The translations under genes were made by a program, and so were the position numbers. From positions 1,984,001 through 2,048,000 of the forward strand of contig NZ_JAPEVI010000003.1 in the NCBI RefSeq assembly GCF_026240905.1: a DNA stretch of 64,000 nt, read 5' to 3'. The notes under the pieces are model-generated. The model had not been told where the DNA came from. It searched no databases and saw only the letters and a program-made list of their open reading frames with translations. Source of the DNA: Roseibium salinum (GTDB lineage Bacteria; Pseudomonadota; Alphaproteobacteria; Rhizobiales; Stappiaceae). Positions 28,798 to 36,113 of this stretch are shown piece after piece. Every line of letters starts with the position of its first letter. The first letter of the stretch is position 1.

Positions 28798-29547
28798 TCA
28801 GGTCTCCCCACCTGGAAGTATCCCGAATTCCACCAATCCTTCCAGAACGCCGGCGGCATGTGAAGCCGTCGCGCAATAGGTCTTTTCCCTCGGCAGGACT
28901 GCAAGAAGCTCCTCACGGGCATTGCCGACCGCAATCGCCTTGCCGGCCATTTCGAAGAGCTCGACATCGTTGCCTGAGTCGCCTGCTGCGACGGTTCGCT
29001 CCAGGCTGATCCCAAGATGGGCAGCGAGGTAATGCATGGCTTCGCCCTTCCCCGCTCCGGGCGCGAGTATGTCGAGGTCGCTTGCACCGGAATAAATATA
29101 CTTGAACGGAATACCTTCGCTTGTGAGCCGTTCGACAACACGCTCCGCCTCCTGCCTGCCCGGAACCGCGAAACTGGCCTTTCCCTTCGTCTGGAAAATG
29201 TCCGCATGGGCAATATACCCCAGTTCCGCAACCAGTTTCCGGACAACCTCGTCCGGCCAGTCGAGGAACTGCCGCTGCCAATCTTCCAGCCAGGAACGTC
29301 CGAGCCGGATTTCCGTTCCCAGTCCCGTGATGATCGCATCGGGTTCAAAGTCGGCAGGGAAATAGTTTGCCAGGGTCTCATCGACACTTTCGGCGGTGCG
29401 GCTGGAGTTCAAAACCAGCTTCACCCTGGCCCGGAGGTCCTTGAGCCTGATCCAGAGCCGGTGCAGGTCCTCGCGGCTTCCGGTCAGCGTGTCGTCGATA
29501 TCGCTGACCAGAAGCCAGGGCTCGGGGATGAGCGTCTCCTCATTCAC
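28798..29547 (-). CDS. Sucrose-phosphate phosphatase (HAD superfamily)
   Basis: A 249-residue cytosolic HAD phosphatase expected to remove phosphate from sucrose 6-phosphate. Motif I is DIDDTLTG (residues 16-23), with the nucleophile and the acid/base Asp. Motif II is LNSSRT, motif III the Lys in GAGKGEAMHYL and motif IV GDSGNDVELFE. The length and the C2-type cap match bacterial sucrose-phosphate phosphatases. Its start overlaps the stop of the GH32-like gene by four bases (ATGA), which indicates translational coupling. The synthase gene follows after 121 bases. Confidence 0.9.
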   Translation of the reverse strand: MNEETLIPEPWLLVSDIDDTLTGSREDLHRLWIRLKDLRARVKLVLNSSRTAESVDETLANYFPADFEPDAIITGLGTEIRLGRSWLEDWQRQFLDWPDEVVRKLVAELGYIAHADIFQTKGKASFAVPGRQEAERVVERLTSEGIPFKYIYSGASDLDILAPGAGKGEAMHYLAAHLGISLERTVAAGDSGNDVELFEMAGKAIAVGNAREELLAVLPREKTYCATASHAAGVLEGLVEFGILPGGET

Positions 29548-31082
29548 CGTGCCTCCAGCTCCTCTTCCGGCGCGACATAGGTGGTGGTGTAGACCTGGTC
29601 CGCGGTATCCTCTGTTACCGGTCGTCTCAGCGTTTCGATTTCAAGATCATTGAGGCAGACCGCCGCGCTTTCCGTGTAGAAGCCGACGCCTCCTTCGGCA
29701 AAGATGTCGTCGACCAGGCTGAGGATGACATAGCCGTCGATGGAGAACTCGATATACATGCCGTGGGCGATCAGTTCGATCTGCCACGGTCCCTGGTGGT
29801 TCCCGCGGAAATGCGCTTCCTGCAACGGTTCGTAGCGGAAGGCGTATTCGAATTCGGGAGTGGGATTGGCTCCCCAGGCGCGTATCTGCGCGATGCCGTT
29901 GATCAGGTCGAGGGCAAGATAGTAGCCATCCCCCTCCTCATTGACGCGCAGCACCAGTCCGGCCTTTCCCGAACCTTCCAGCATCAAACGTGCCCTCAGC
30001 CGGAAGTCCTCGTGCCGGCCCGGCAGGATGAAAGCCTCATAGCCGCTCTTGCACGACAGGTGCAGGCCGTCCGGCCGGTCTACCGAGGACCCATGGGGAT
30101 TGCCGTACAGAAACTTGCACTGGTGAGAGGCGGTGATGCTTTCGCTGTGCGTGACCAGTTTGTCGAAACCCCGGTTGGACTTCAGCTTCAGCCGGCCGGC
30201 CTGGTCCGTGACAAGCTCCTTGGGCGGCGGCAGAAGTTTCTTGACCACTTCGCGCCCGTAAAGGACTTCCGTCTTGGAAAAGAAGTTGAACAGAAGCACC
30301 CGCTCTTCGCTCCTGCAGATCCGGCCTGCATAGTTGCCCGTCGGCAGGATCACGTTGTCGAAGAAATTCTCGTAAGGGCCCTCCAGCGTATTCGAATACC
30401 AGTAATGGATCTTGGTATCCTCGCGAATGGACCCCAGCAGATAGTAGCGCCCGTCGAGTTGAAGGAGGTTCGGCACCTCGACATCGTCGTAGAGCCCCGG
30501 CCGGTGCAGCGGCGCCTCGAAACTGAAACAGTCCGGACTTGTTTCCCGCGCCACACCGACGCAGCCGCGCCGGATGACCGGCCCGTCCTTGACGCGCGCG
30601 GAGCACAGCAACAGCCGTTCGCCGCTCTGCGGGTCGACGTAGAAGAACGGATCCCGGAAGCTGACCCAGTGCCGGCCCTCGTCCGTGGAGCTTTCATAAA
30701 GGGGTGATGTGATTTCCAGCGGATAGGCGCCGCCGTTGCAGCGCTCCCACCGGTAAAGGTCCTTGGAGCGCGCCAGCCCGACCCTTTGAACCCGGCCGAA
30801 TTCCGAGCGCGCAAGTCCGGTATAGAACATGCGCCACTCGCCCGGCCGGTCCGGATCGGGAGTGACATGCATGGTCCAGAGCATGTCATCGTCCCACTCG
30901 CCCGGCTCCCCCACGAAAAGCGCGTTCTTGACCCTGCGCCAGGTCATGCCGTCGGTGCTGACGGCGTGCGCTATGAAATCGTGATTGGGAAGGACCAAGT
31001 GAAAGAGATGAAACAGTCCGTCGTGATAGACGACATCGACGTCGCCGATGTCAGATCTTAGGAATCCGTGGGATGCATACAT
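29544..31082 (-). CDS. GH32-like beta-propeller glycoside hydrolase of the sucrose operon
   Basis: A 512-residue protein without a signal peptide. Its N-terminal five-bladed propeller (1-320) and C-terminal beta-sandwich (340-500) match family GH32 (invertase, levanase). It has the RDP motif (WVSFRDPFFYVD) and the acid/base Glu region (VEVPNLLQLDGRYYLLG). The first motif, normally WMNDPNG, is replaced by IGDVDVVYHDGLFHLFH, so the nucleophile may be an Asp in that stretch. It is the first gene of the operon and overlaps the phosphatase gene. Its substrate could be sucrose or a related fructoside, allowing the solute pool to be trimmed after stress; a fructosyl-transfer role cannot be excluded. 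Confidence 0.8.
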   Translation of the reverse strand: MYASHGFLRSDIGDVDVVYHDGLFHLFHLVLPNHDFIAHAVSTDGMTWRRVKNALFVGEPGEWDDDMLWTMHVTPDPDRPGEWRMFYTGLARSEFGRVQRVGLARSKDLYRWERCNGGAYPLEITSPLYESSTDEGRHWVSFRDPFFYVDPQSGERLLLCSARVKDGPVIRRGCVGVARETSPDCFSFEAPLHRPGLYDDVEVPNLLQLDGRYYLLGSIREDTKIHYWYSNTLEGPYENFFDNVILPTGNYAGRICRSEERVLLFNFFSKTEVLYGREVVKKLLPPPKELVTDQAGRLKLKSNRGFDKLVTHSESITASHQCKFLYGNPHGSSVDRPDGLHLSCKSGYEAFILPGRHEDFRLRARLMLEGSGKAGLVLRVNEEGDGYYLALDLINGIAQIRAWGANPTPEFEYAFRYEPLQEAHFRGNHQGPWQIELIAHGMYIEFSIDGYVILSLVDDIFAEGGVGFYTESAAVCLNDLEIETLRRPVTEDTADQVYTTTYVAPEEELEAR

Positions 31083-31316
31083 GCCTTAAGCCTGCCCCAG
31101 TTGTTCTGATCCGTTCAAGTCTTGCATAAAAAAATCCTCTACAAAACACCTGACCTGTTTCTTCCCCAGCTCGTGCGTCGCATGCCGGTTCATACGCCCA
31201 CAAATTGACCGAAATGGCACGGACATCAAAAGCCTGGAATTCGCCGCATCACCCGGACGTTTCTCCAGAGAGACCAGTGCATTCAATTTTATGGAGCAAT
31301 ACCCTATGGTACGGAG

Positions 31317-32075
31317 ATGTTTCATCGCCCGCGCGTATCAACGACTGCCGTCATGTGCCTAGGCCTGCTCCCGAGGTCCCGCCGCGTGATACGGTTGCTG
31401 GCCGCTTTGCTGGCCGTCGCCTTCAGCCTGCCGGCCGCACCGGGCCATGCGTGTTCCCTCTCGCTGGTCCTTGCCATGGACGGGTCGGCAAGCGTCGACG
31501 CGCGCGAGCACAGCATTCAGCTCAATGGTCTGGCAGATGCATTGCAGGACCCGGAGGTCGTCCAGGCAATCGAGGCCGTCGGCGGGATCTGGGTCACCAG
31601 CTTCGAGTGGAGCGGCCGCTACCAGCAACTGCTGCAACTGGAGTGGCAGTACCTGTCGGACGCCGCAAGCGCAGAACGGGCCGCGTCTGTCCTGCGCCGC
31701 TCGCCGAGAGGCTTCAGCGAATTTCCGACCGCCCTCGGTTATGCGCTCGGCCACGCTGCCGTCGAGATGAAAAAAGCCCCGCGAGCTTGCGCGCGCAAAG
31801 TCATCGACGTTGCCGGCGACGGCGTCAATAATGACGGCTTTGGACCGGACAGCGCCTATCGCGCATTCGATTTCGAAGGCGTGACGGTCAACGGGCTGGC
31901 CATTGCCGGCGCGGACCCGGCACTGATCGACTACTACAGGAACAATGTCATCAAGGGACCGGGCGCCTTCCTGGAGATTGCAGCCTCCTACAAGGATTAT
32001 GCCAGCGCAATGAAGCGAAAGCTGGTGCGCGAGATCTTCGGCAGCGGCTATGCCGCCCTGGCACCGGCGCCGTAG
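31317..32075 (+). CDS. DUF1194 protein (von Willebrand A-like, secreted)
   Basis: A protein of up to 252 residues. A hydrophobic export segment (LLAALLAVAFSLPAAPGHA) precedes a von Willebrand A-like domain with the metal-site motif LVLAMDGSASVD near residues 52-63 and a later RKVIDVAGDGVNNDG. This matches DUF1194, a family frequent in marine alphaproteobacteria and of unknown function. The start is uncertain: ATG 31317 gives a long leader, while ATG 31353 gives a more normal signal peptide. It stands alone. The 234 bases between it and the divergent sucrose operon are partly AT-rich and probably hold both promoters. Confidence 0.85.
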   Translation: MFHRPRVSTTAVMCLGLLPRSRRVIRLLAALLAVAFSLPAAPGHACSLSLVLAMDGSASVDAREHSIQLNGLADALQDPEVVQAIEAVGGIWVTSFEWSGRYQQLLQLEWQYLSDAASAERAASVLRRSPRGFSEFPTALGYALGHAAVEMKKAPRACARKVIDVAGDGVNNDGFGPDSAYRAFDFEGVTVNGLAIAGADPALIDYYRNNVIKGPGAFLEIAASYKDYASAMKRKLVREIFGSGYAALAPAP

Positions 32076-32102
32076 GGGCCGTCCGCCGAGCCAGACCTGA
32101 CG

Positions 32103-32804
32103 TCAGCCCCGCGGATGGCCGCAGTTCTCGTCCTCCATGGCGCGATAGAAATCCTTCAGCGTCTTTCCCGCCTCGTTGCTGAACCTGTCGCCCACTTCCC
32201 GGATTTCCGAGATCCGGTCGACGCGGAACATACGGAAGTCGTCCCGGAGTTCGCACCAGGCCACAAGCGTCCAGACCTTGCCCCAAAACCACAGCCCCAA
32301 TGGCCGGATCACCCGGTTCGATGCATCGCCCTTGAGGTCGCAATAGGCGATGGAAAGGCGTTTGCGGCTATCGGCGGCCGCTTCCAGAAAGTCGATATGG
32401 GCTCTGACCTGCTCGGTCATCCCCGGCGCAAAAGCGTGGATTTCCACGTCGTTTTGCCGGACGCGCATCTTGTCGGGCAAAACCGCGTCAATCTTGATCA
32501 TCGCCTCTTCGGCGGCCCGGGCCATCGCTGCGCCGCCCCAGGCGCGGATCAGGCGTGCGCCGGCCAAAAGGGCGACGGTTTCGTCGCGGGTGAACATGAG
32601 GGGCGGCAGGTCGTAGCCGTCGCGCATGATGTAGCCGACCCCGGCCGCCCCCTCGATGGGAACGCCCGAGGCCTGCAGGTCGGCAACATCACGGTAGACG
32701 GTCCGTTCCGACACCTCCAGCCACTCGGACAGCTGGCGGGCACGAACTAGCCGGCCGCCGCGCAGATGCTGCACGATCTGGAAAAGGCGGTCGGCGCGTC
32801 TCAT
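32103..32804 (-). CDS. YafY-type HTH-WYL transcriptional regulator
   Basis: A 233-residue regulator. An N-terminal winged helix-turn-helix (RADRLFQIVQHLRGG, then LSEWLEVSERTVYRDVADLQ) is followed by a WYL domain (about 135-200) in which the usual W-Y-L reads IAYCDLKGD and GLWFWGKVWTLVAWCELR. WYL domains sense small ligands or nucleic acids. It follows the VOC gene by 30 bases on the same strand, a common pairing in rhizobia. The gene pair is preceded by a perfect palindrome (33256-33279) that is its probable operator, so it likely represses its own transcript. Confidence 0.9.
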   Translation of the reverse strand: MRRADRLFQIVQHLRGGRLVRARQLSEWLEVSERTVYRDVADLQASGVPIEGAAGVGYIMRDGYDLPPLMFTRDETVALLAGARLIRAWGGAAMARAAEEAMIKIDAVLPDKMRVRQNDVEIHAFAPGMTEQVRAHIDFLEAAADSRKRLSIAYCDLKGDASNRVIRPLGLWFWGKVWTLVAWCELRDDFRMFRVDRISEIREVGDRFSNEAGKTLKDFYRAMEDENCGHPRG

Positions 32805-32834
32805 GCTGAAGGTTCCCCGGAAGACATTCGCGCC

Positions 32835-33209
32835 CTATTGGGACGCGAACATTCCGATGGAGTTGCCGTCGGGGTCGATCCCGTAGGCGAATCGCCCTCC
32901 CGGGATGGCGATCGGGTCGGAAATAACGTCTCCACCCGCCTTCGCGAACCGCTCCATGGTGCCCTCCAGGGTGTCCGGGCAGGCAAGATGGACAGTGGGC
33001 CCGGTCCCCCTTGCCGGCGGAGTTCCGGGGTAAATATGCCCCGCGCAGCCACCGTTCTTGACCGGAAACATCGCAAATTCATTTGGGCCGCTGTCCGAGA
33101 CACGTGTGAGCTCCGTGGTGAAAACGTCATTGTAGAAGCTGACTGCCCTGTCCAGGTCGGTCACGGGTATCTCGATCCAGACGCTGAAATGGTCGGGAGT
33201 GAAGGTCAT
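32835..33209 (-). CDS. VOC (glyoxalase/dioxygenase fold) family protein
   Basis: A 124-residue single-domain protein of the vicinal-oxygen-chelate fold. It starts SVWIEIPVTDLDRAVSFYNDVF, has a middle GCAGHIYPGTPP and ends GGRFAYGIDPDGNSIGMF, where the last motif normally carries the metal-binding Glu region. The metal ligands are only partly conserved (there is no clear Glu in the last motif), so it may be a binding or resistance protein rather than an enzyme. CAGGAGAC precedes ATG 33209. It is co-transcribed with the WYL regulator and may give a response to the regulator's ligand. Confidence 0.85.
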   Translation of the reverse strand: MTFTPDHFSVWIEIPVTDLDRAVSFYNDVFTTELTRVSDSGPNEFAMFPVKNGGCAGHIYPGTPPARGTGPTVHLACPDTLEGTMERFAKAGGDVISDPIAIPGGRFAYGIDPDGNSIGMFASQ

Positions 33210-33255
33210 CGAATGTCTCCTGTGGCGTTGTTACACACAGGACCATACCAACCCT

Positions 33256-33279
33256 CTCCTGACAGCATTCTGTCAGGAG
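33256..33279. promoter_or_regulatory. Perfect palindromic operator of the VOC-WYL operon
   Basis: CTCCTGACAG and CTGTCAGGAG flank a four-base centre, 47 bases upstream of the VOC start. The TGACAG-N4-CTGTCA core is of the size expected for a dimeric HTH regulator, and the YafY-type gene in the operon is the obvious candidate. The site overlaps or adjoins the promoter, which suits repression. Confidence 0.65.
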
Positions 33280-33507
33280 AAATCCCGGGCGTGCAATCGT
33301 AACACGATGGAATAGCGCCAAAAATCGGCTTTGTTTTGTCATACGCATCGATTTCCGTGGCAGGAGCGGCGCCGAACGGACGGCGCTTCCGGCCACGTCG
33401 ACGTCCTTTTGCGGACTTCCAACGGGACAAAAGCAGTCACGATTGATCTTCCTCAAGGTAGGCCGATCCGGTTCACGGCAGTTTGTAGGGCATCAAAGGA
33501 GAGATGA

Positions 33508-33762
33508 ATGAGCCACGTTCCACATGAACTGCATGAAGAATTTCCCGGTTCTGCAGATGCACTGCACGCGCTGAAGACCGGCGACGCGCATTTTGCACGG
33601 CTGGCGGAAGAGTATCACACGGTCAACCGTGAGGTGCACCGCATTGAAACCAACGTAGCTCCTTCTTCGGACGAAGCTCTTGAAGAGCTGAAAAAGAAAC
33701 GCCTTCACCTCAAAGACCAGATCGCTGCCCTCCTGGCAGCTGCGGAAAACACCGGGTCCTGA
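33508..33762 (+). CDS. DUF465 (YdcH-like) small helical protein
   Basis: An 84-residue soluble protein forming an antiparallel helical pair. It begins MSHVPHELHEEFPG, with FARLAEEYHTVNREVHRIE and ALEELKKKRLHLKDQIAALL following, which is the DUF465/YdcH pattern. The family is widespread in alphaproteobacteria and of unknown function. ATG 33508 is preceded by AAAGGAGAG. A GC-rich hairpin follows 28 bases after the stop. It is a single-gene unit. Confidence 0.9.
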   Translation: MSHVPHELHEEFPGSADALHALKTGDAHFARLAEEYHTVNREVHRIETNVAPSSDEALEELKKKRLHLKDQIAALLAAAENTGS

Positions 33763-33789
33763 GCCCCTCCTTTTCAGACCGGTGTTAGC

Positions 33790-33820
33790 GCCCGCGCCGT
33801 CCCCGTCCGACGGCGCGGGC
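33790..33820 (+). terminator. GC-rich hairpin after the DUF465 gene
   Basis: Perfect 12-base arms GCCCGCGCCGTC and GACGGCGCGGGC are separated by seven bases. There is no T run, so it is either a Rho-assisted stop or a 3' stabilising stem for the small upstream gene. Confidence 0.5.
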
Positions 33821-33916
33821 CACTACCCCTCCGCCTCTCAAGCCTTCTCCAGTTTCGCGGCGAAATCAACCGTCTTCGTTCTGCGCGCGACGTCTCGTCG
33901 ATAAGGATCGCGGCGC

Positions 33917-33985
33917 AAAAAAAGGCGCCGTAACTTCAGTGAAGTCCGGCGCCAGTCTTGGGGAGGAACGACCCTCATCGTTCAA
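33917..33985 (-). ncRNA. Candidate trans-acting small RNA with intrinsic terminator
   Basis: On the minus strand a 5' hairpin (33966-33983; arms GAACGA and TCGTTC, loop TGAGGG) is followed by an unpaired linker CUCCCCAAGACU. A strong terminator then pairs GGCGCCG with CGGCGCC around an inner ACTTC/GAAGT stem (33924-33953) and ends in seven U (33917-33923). The predicted RNA is about 69 nt. No minus-strand gene lies to its right (the next genes, from 34157, are on the plus strand), so the terminator must belong to an independent transcript. The CUCCCC linker is complementary to Shine-Dalgarno-like GGGGAG sequences, as in many rhizobial small RNAs that block translation. A member of a known rhizobial family cannot be excluded without a covariance search. 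Confidence 0.65.
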
Positions 33986-33990
33986 TTACG

Positions 33991-34019
33991 ATGTGGGAAT
34001 TCCCGGCCGGATTTGCAAG
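33991..34019 (-). promoter_or_regulatory. Predicted promoter of the small RNA, with a palindrome in the spacer
   Basis: On the minus strand CTTGCA (34019-34014) and CCACAT (33996-33991) are spaced by 17 bases, matching four of six positions each of the alphaproteobacterial housekeeping consensus CTTGAC-N17-CTATAT. The start site would fall at about 33985, directly before the first hairpin. The palindrome GGGAATTCCC (33995-34004) overlaps the -10 side of the spacer and could be an operator. Confidence 0.45.
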
Positions 34020-34156
34020 CCAAAGTGTGTGTGAACGCGGCGTGAGCCGGTTAGCGGAACGGATTTCACCCTATTGCCATGCCGCCCCGGCCATCCCTGC
34101 TTGACCCTGACGCCCGATCACGTTCTTCTTCGAAAAATCACGGAACGGATCCAGAC

Positions 34157-34597
34157 ATGAGATTTATCGGTCCTGCAGTTTTGCTCTTGTGCCTGGCACC
34201 CACTACCTCGCTGGCGGCCGATTACTGTATTGATGTCCAGTCCACCAAAGGATGGCAGCAATTGCCAATACCGAACGGAAAGATCCAGCGGGTCGGCTAT
34301 TCAGGGGCCTGGAGCGTCATCGCGGGCCAGTACAAGCCTGTCGGCCCGCGCGGCTATTCGGGTGAGGATGCCGCCGCACTCGGCCCGCTCTATGGATACA
34401 AGTTCGACCAGTCCTATGCATTCGGCGAATTGCTGGTGCGCGACCAGGCCGGAATGATCGTGCCCTTCGCGGAATTCGCCGCGCTTGCGGTCAATAGCGG
34501 CGACCCGGCCGGTGTCTACGCCTTCCGCATCAACGACAAGGATGTGTCACTTTGGAACAATGCAGGTGCAATCAGAGTGTGCGTTACAGTGCGCTGA
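34157..34597 (+). CDS. Small secreted protein, possibly PA-IL (LecA)-like lectin fold
   Basis: A 146-residue protein with the signal peptide MRFIGPAVLLLCLAPTTSLA (start ATG 34157) and a mature all-beta domain. Its pattern of GYSGAWSVIAGQY, GPRGYSG, AFGELLVRD, GVYAFRINDKDVSLWNNAG and a terminal IRVCVTV resembles the order of segments in galactose-binding PA-IL lectins, especially the IND...NNAG loop that there binds calcium and sugar. The similarity is at the level of pattern only. Two Cys residues (YCID and VCVT) could form a disulfide. No partner gene is adjacent. Called a secreted beta-sandwich protein with confidence; lectin activity is inference. Confidence 0.6.
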   Translation: MRFIGPAVLLLCLAPTTSLAADYCIDVQSTKGWQQLPIPNGKIQRVGYSGAWSVIAGQYKPVGPRGYSGEDAAALGPLYGYKFDQSYAFGELLVRDQAGMIVPFAEFAALAVNSGDPAGVYAFRINDKDVSLWNNAGAIRVCVTVR

Positions 34598-34687
34598 CGA
34601 AGCAGCCGGCTTTCGTTGCACCACAGAGACCGGGCTGCTAAATCAAACGGCTTTCAATTGACATCGTTCTATTCGTCGGATGGGGAT

Positions 34688-35440
34688 ATGACCGGAAAAG
34701 TTGCCCTTATCACCGGTGCGGCCCGAGGGATCGGCCTTGCCACGGCAAAACTCATGCTCGGCCGGGGATGGCAGATTGCCATGGTGGACCGGGACGAGGA
34801 AGAGCTGTTGGCAGCCGCCGGAGAGCTGGACGGCGCCCGGCCCTTCGCCTGCGATGTCTCGGTTGCCGATCAGGTGCATGAAACCCTTTCCGCCGTTCTC
34901 GCCGCCTTCGGCCGGCTCGATGCGGTGGTGAACAACGCAGGCGTCGCCGAATTCGGGCCGATCGAGAAGACCGGCTTCGACACCTGGCGCCGCGTGATGG
35001 CGACCAATCTGGACGGCGTCTTCCTCGTTTCCCAGGCCGCGATCCCGGCGCTGAAGGAGACCCGCGGCGCGCTGGTGAACATCGCCTCCATCTCGGGACT
35101 TCGCGCCTCGACATTGAGGGTCGCCTACGGCACGTCGAAGGCCGCCGTCATTCAGCTCACGAAGCAACAGGCGGTCGAGCTCGGCGAATACGGCATCCGC
35201 GCAAACTGCGTCTGCCCCGGCCCGGTGCGCACCAAGCTGGCGATGGCCGTGCACAGCCAGGAGATCATCGACGCCTATCACGATGCGATTCCGCTCAACA
35301 GATACGGCAGCGAAAGCGAGATTGCCGAGCTCATTGCTTTCTTGTGCACTGAGCAGGCGAGCTACGTCACCGGGCAGATCATTGCTGCCGACGGCGGCTT
35401 CGAGAGCACGGGTGTCGGCCTGCCGGCGTTGCGGACCTAG
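34688..35440 (+). CDS. Short-chain dehydrogenase/reductase (SDR)
   Basis: A 250-residue NAD(P)-dependent oxidoreductase. The cofactor motif is TGAARGIG (residues 8-15), followed by CDVS near 60, NNAG near 85, the catalytic Ser in ASISGLRAST and Tyr/Lys in YGTSK near 153-157, and NCVCPGPVRT. Asp at the end of the second strand (MVDRDEEE) favours NAD(H). The C-terminal SYVTGQIIAADGGFEST is typical of classical SDRs. ATG 34688 follows GGATGGGG. The substrate cannot be told; the family covers FabG-like and polyol dehydrogenases. Confidence 0.92.
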   Translation: MTGKVALITGAARGIGLATAKLMLGRGWQIAMVDRDEEELLAAAGELDGARPFACDVSVADQVHETLSAVLAAFGRLDAVVNNAGVAEFGPIEKTGFDTWRRVMATNLDGVFLVSQAAIPALKETRGALVNIASISGLRASTLRVAYGTSKAAVIQLTKQQAVELGEYGIRANCVCPGPVRTKLAMAVHSQEIIDAYHDAIPLNRYGSESEIAELIAFLCTEQASYVTGQIIAADGGFESTGVGLPALRT

Positions 35441-35540
35441 CCGGCATTCCCGCATTCCCTCAAGGCCCGGAAGCAGGTGTGACGATTATCACAGTTTTCC
35501 GAAATTGCCGTTGTCTGCCAATGCTCCCCGTGGCGGAAAC

Positions 35541-35966
35541 CTAGCGATCGGCGAGAAAATGCGCGGCAACCTGGCGCTGGTGCGGCCGTGTGCGGTGCTC
35601 GAACAGATAGATCCCCTGCCACGTTCCAAGGACCATCCGACCGTTGGAAACCGGGATCGACAGGGAAACCGGCAGAAGGGCCGCCTTGATGTGCGCCGGC
35701 ATGTCGTCCGGGCCTTCGTAAGTGTGAACGAGATAACTCATCGAGGGATGGTCGGACGGCGGCACCAGCCGCTCGAAAAAGGCCTTCAGGTCCACCTCCA
35801 CATCCGGATCCGCGTTTTCCTGGATCACCAGCGAACAGGAGGTGTGGCGGACGAACAGGGTCAGGAGACCGTCGGCGGCGCCTTCTCCTTCAAGCCATCC
35901 GGCGACAGGCCCGGTAAACTCGTAAAGTCCTTGGCCGCTTGTGCGCAGTGAGAATGTGGTCTGCAT
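35541..35966 (-). CDS. YjbQ/UPF0047 family protein (secondary thiamine-phosphate synthase type)
   Basis: A 141-residue protein with the UPF0047 signature: TLFVRHTSCSLVIQENADPDVEVDL in two parts, a central MSYLVHTYEGPDDMPAHIKAALL and a final GTWQGIYLFEHRT. Members bind a metal through conserved His residues and show weak thiamine-phosphate synthase activity in enteric bacteria; the true function is unclear. Length fits the family (130-145). It is transcribed alone on the minus strand, divergent from the glycosyltransferase gene. Confidence 0.93.
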   Translation of the reverse strand: MQTTFSLRTSGQGLYEFTGPVAGWLEGEGAADGLLTLFVRHTSCSLVIQENADPDVEVDLKAFFERLVPPSDHPSMSYLVHTYEGPDDMPAHIKAALLPVSLSIPVSNGRMVLGTWQGIYLFEHRTRPHQRQVAAHFLADR

Positions 35967-36113
35967 GAAGGCCCTTCAAAGTCGTCGACTGAAAACGCCT
36001 GAAATGGCATAGGCGATCCGCCCGCAGGTTGCAAACACGCAAGATGCCTGCCATTTGATCAATGGCGTTCTCTTTTGCCGCCTCCCGTCCGGCCCCCGCT
36101 TCAAAGGCACGCG

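Larger units (their letters stand above)
33821..34156. other. Gene-less interval around the small RNA
   Basis: Between the DUF465 gene and the secreted protein there are 394 bases without a protein gene. Apart from the GC-rich hairpin, the small RNA and its promoter, I see nothing definite. The last 100 bases presumably contain the plus-strand promoter of the secreted protein gene. Confidence 0.6.
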
